From: Haliscomenobacter sp. | Lineage (GTDB): Bacteria; Bacteroidota; Bacteroidia; Chitinophagales; Saprospiraceae | Direction: 5' to 3' | NCBI RefSeq assembly: GCF_016718685.1 | Contig: NZ_JADKCX010000001.1 | Location: 62,001-126,000 of the forward strand | Length of the DNA stretch: 64,000 nucleotides | In this document: positions 63,541-64,000 of the stretch, in pieces | How positions within the stretch are numbered: position 1 is the stretch's first letter | How the letters are laid out: every line of letters begins with the position of its first letter | Program-made: the position numbers and the translations under genes | The notes under the pieces: model-generated | Databases searched by the model: none | What the model was told of the DNA's origin: nothing | What the model saw: the letters and a program-made list of their open reading frames with translations, nothing else

Positions 63541-64000
63541 ATGGAAAAGCCAAATTACAATGTATCGGTCAATGGCCAGGACGTACTGAAAAATGCCACC
63601 CAAACGGATTTGGATTTTATTCGACTGGACGACAACAATTACCACATCCTCTATGGTGAGCGCTCGTTTATGGCCACCCTGGAAAAGGTCGACTATTTTC
63701 GAAAGTCCTTTGTGTTCAACATCAATGGCGGCATCTACGAGGTAAAAGTCGCCGATCAGTTTGACCAAACCGTAGATCGCCTGGGTTTAACGACTCACGC
63801 ATCTACTAAATTTAAAGACGTCAAAGCGCCTATGCCGGGATTGGTGTTGGAAGTTATGGTAGAACCTGGCCAAAAAATAGAGAAAGGGGATACGCTCTTG
63901 ATCCTTGAAGCCATGAAAATGGAAAACGTGCTCAAGTCGCCCGGCGATGGAGTAGTCAAAAAAGTGAAAGTGGAAAAAGGCTCGGCAGTGAACAAGAACC
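63541..64000 (+). CDS. Biotin carboxyl carrier protein, 3' partial
   Basis: The visible 153 residues have an N-terminal domain (VSVNGQDVLKNATQTDLDFIRLD) and a C-terminal biotinyl/lipoyl-attachment domain (from about 100). The latter has APMPGLVLEVMVEPGQKIEKG and the biotin site LLILEAMKMENVLKS, where Lys in AMKM is biotinylated. The frame remains open at the window edge (GSAVNKN). Domain order and length match the carrier subunit of acyl-CoA carboxylases in Bacteroidota (about 160 residues). It likely serves propionyl- or acetyl-CoA carboxylase, with carboxyltransferase and carboxylase genes expected downstream. Confidence 0.92.
   Translation, partial: MEKPNYNVSVNGQDVLKNATQTDLDFIRLDDNNYHILYGERSFMATLEKVDYFRKSFVFNINGGIYEVKVADQFDQTVDRLGLTTHASTKFKDVKAPMPGLVLEVMVEPGQKIEKGDTLLILEAMKMENVLKSPGDGVVKKVKVEKGSAVNKN

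Noticed and set aside
1..64000. CRISPR array, rRNA, tRNA, or phage genes.
   Set aside because: No regular direct repeats with unique spacers, no recognisable tRNA or rRNA cores, and no phage structural, integrase or terminase genes were seen; repeat-rich regions are inverted or within coding arrays.

Overview
The window comes from a chromosome of the phylum Bacteroidota, most likely a Saprospiraceae member resembling Haliscomenobacter or Lewinella. The evidence is a set of type IX secretion (T9SS) C-terminal domains of both kinds (type A sorting tails and gliding-motility 'CHU_C' type B tails), SprB-type repeats, a PorP/SprF-family protein, a Porin_10 barrel, a fused branched-chain 2-oxoacid dehydrogenase E1, an NrtR-type Nudix regulator, and several promoters of the Bacteroidota form TTG-N18/19-TAnnTTTG. 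No rRNA, tRNA, CRISPR array, phage or complete insertion sequence was found.

Layout. 1-3.2 kb: end of an outer-membrane-type protein, a frameshifted IPT/TIG lipoprotein and a small lipoprotein. 3.3-13.8 kb: recN, fabI, a Porin_10 protein, an XRE-cupin regulator, a penicillin-acylase-family amidase, a frameshifted M20 amidohydrolase and a PqqB-like metallo-beta-lactamase fold protein. 13.9-22.8 kb: sialate O-acetylesterase, an M24-like protein, signal peptidase I, a membrane metallophosphoesterase, kdsA, and a FAD-dependent dehydrogenase. 23-30.4 kb: DoxX, an orphan LytTR response regulator, a 49-codon peptide gene with a double-glycine leader, an Ig-repeat T9SS cargo, an amber-interrupted lipoprotein, an NrtR-like regulator and an OmpR/histidine-kinase pair. 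30.5-41.3 kb: hemL, fused E1, enoyl-CoA hydratase and paaZ (the last two in one transcription unit with a candidate operator), an esterase plus DUF6807 pair, a cytoplasmic HtrA-like protease with zinc ribbon and YbjN-like tail, and TerC. 41.4-58.6 kb: three large secreted proteins (about 1,590, 2,500 and 680 residues) and a hybrid sensor kinase. 58.8-64 kb: a TlpA-type thioredoxin protein, PorP/SprF, bactofilin, AtpZ, a small membrane protein and the start of a biotin carboxyl carrier protein.

Two window-wide patterns stand out. First, at least 18 one-base frameshifts and one in-frame TAG interrupt genes that are otherwise reconstructible. About 33 kb of enzyme genes are clean, while the giant secreted genes carry most lesions, and many lesions sit in short homopolymers. 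These may be assembly errors, decay, or a mix. Second, gene ends are repeatedly marked by long inverted repeats, each with its own stem sequence. Many stems are built from degenerate short tandem units, and one is a perfect 41-bp stem with a 7-nt loop.

Functionally the region combines cell-envelope housekeeping (FabI, KdsA, LepB, bactofilin, PorP/SprF), aromatic or branched-chain acyl-CoA catabolism, and export of large adhesin-like proteins through T9SS. The most novel-looking small item is the double-glycine-leader peptide gene lying 223 bp downstream of the orphan LytTR regulator.
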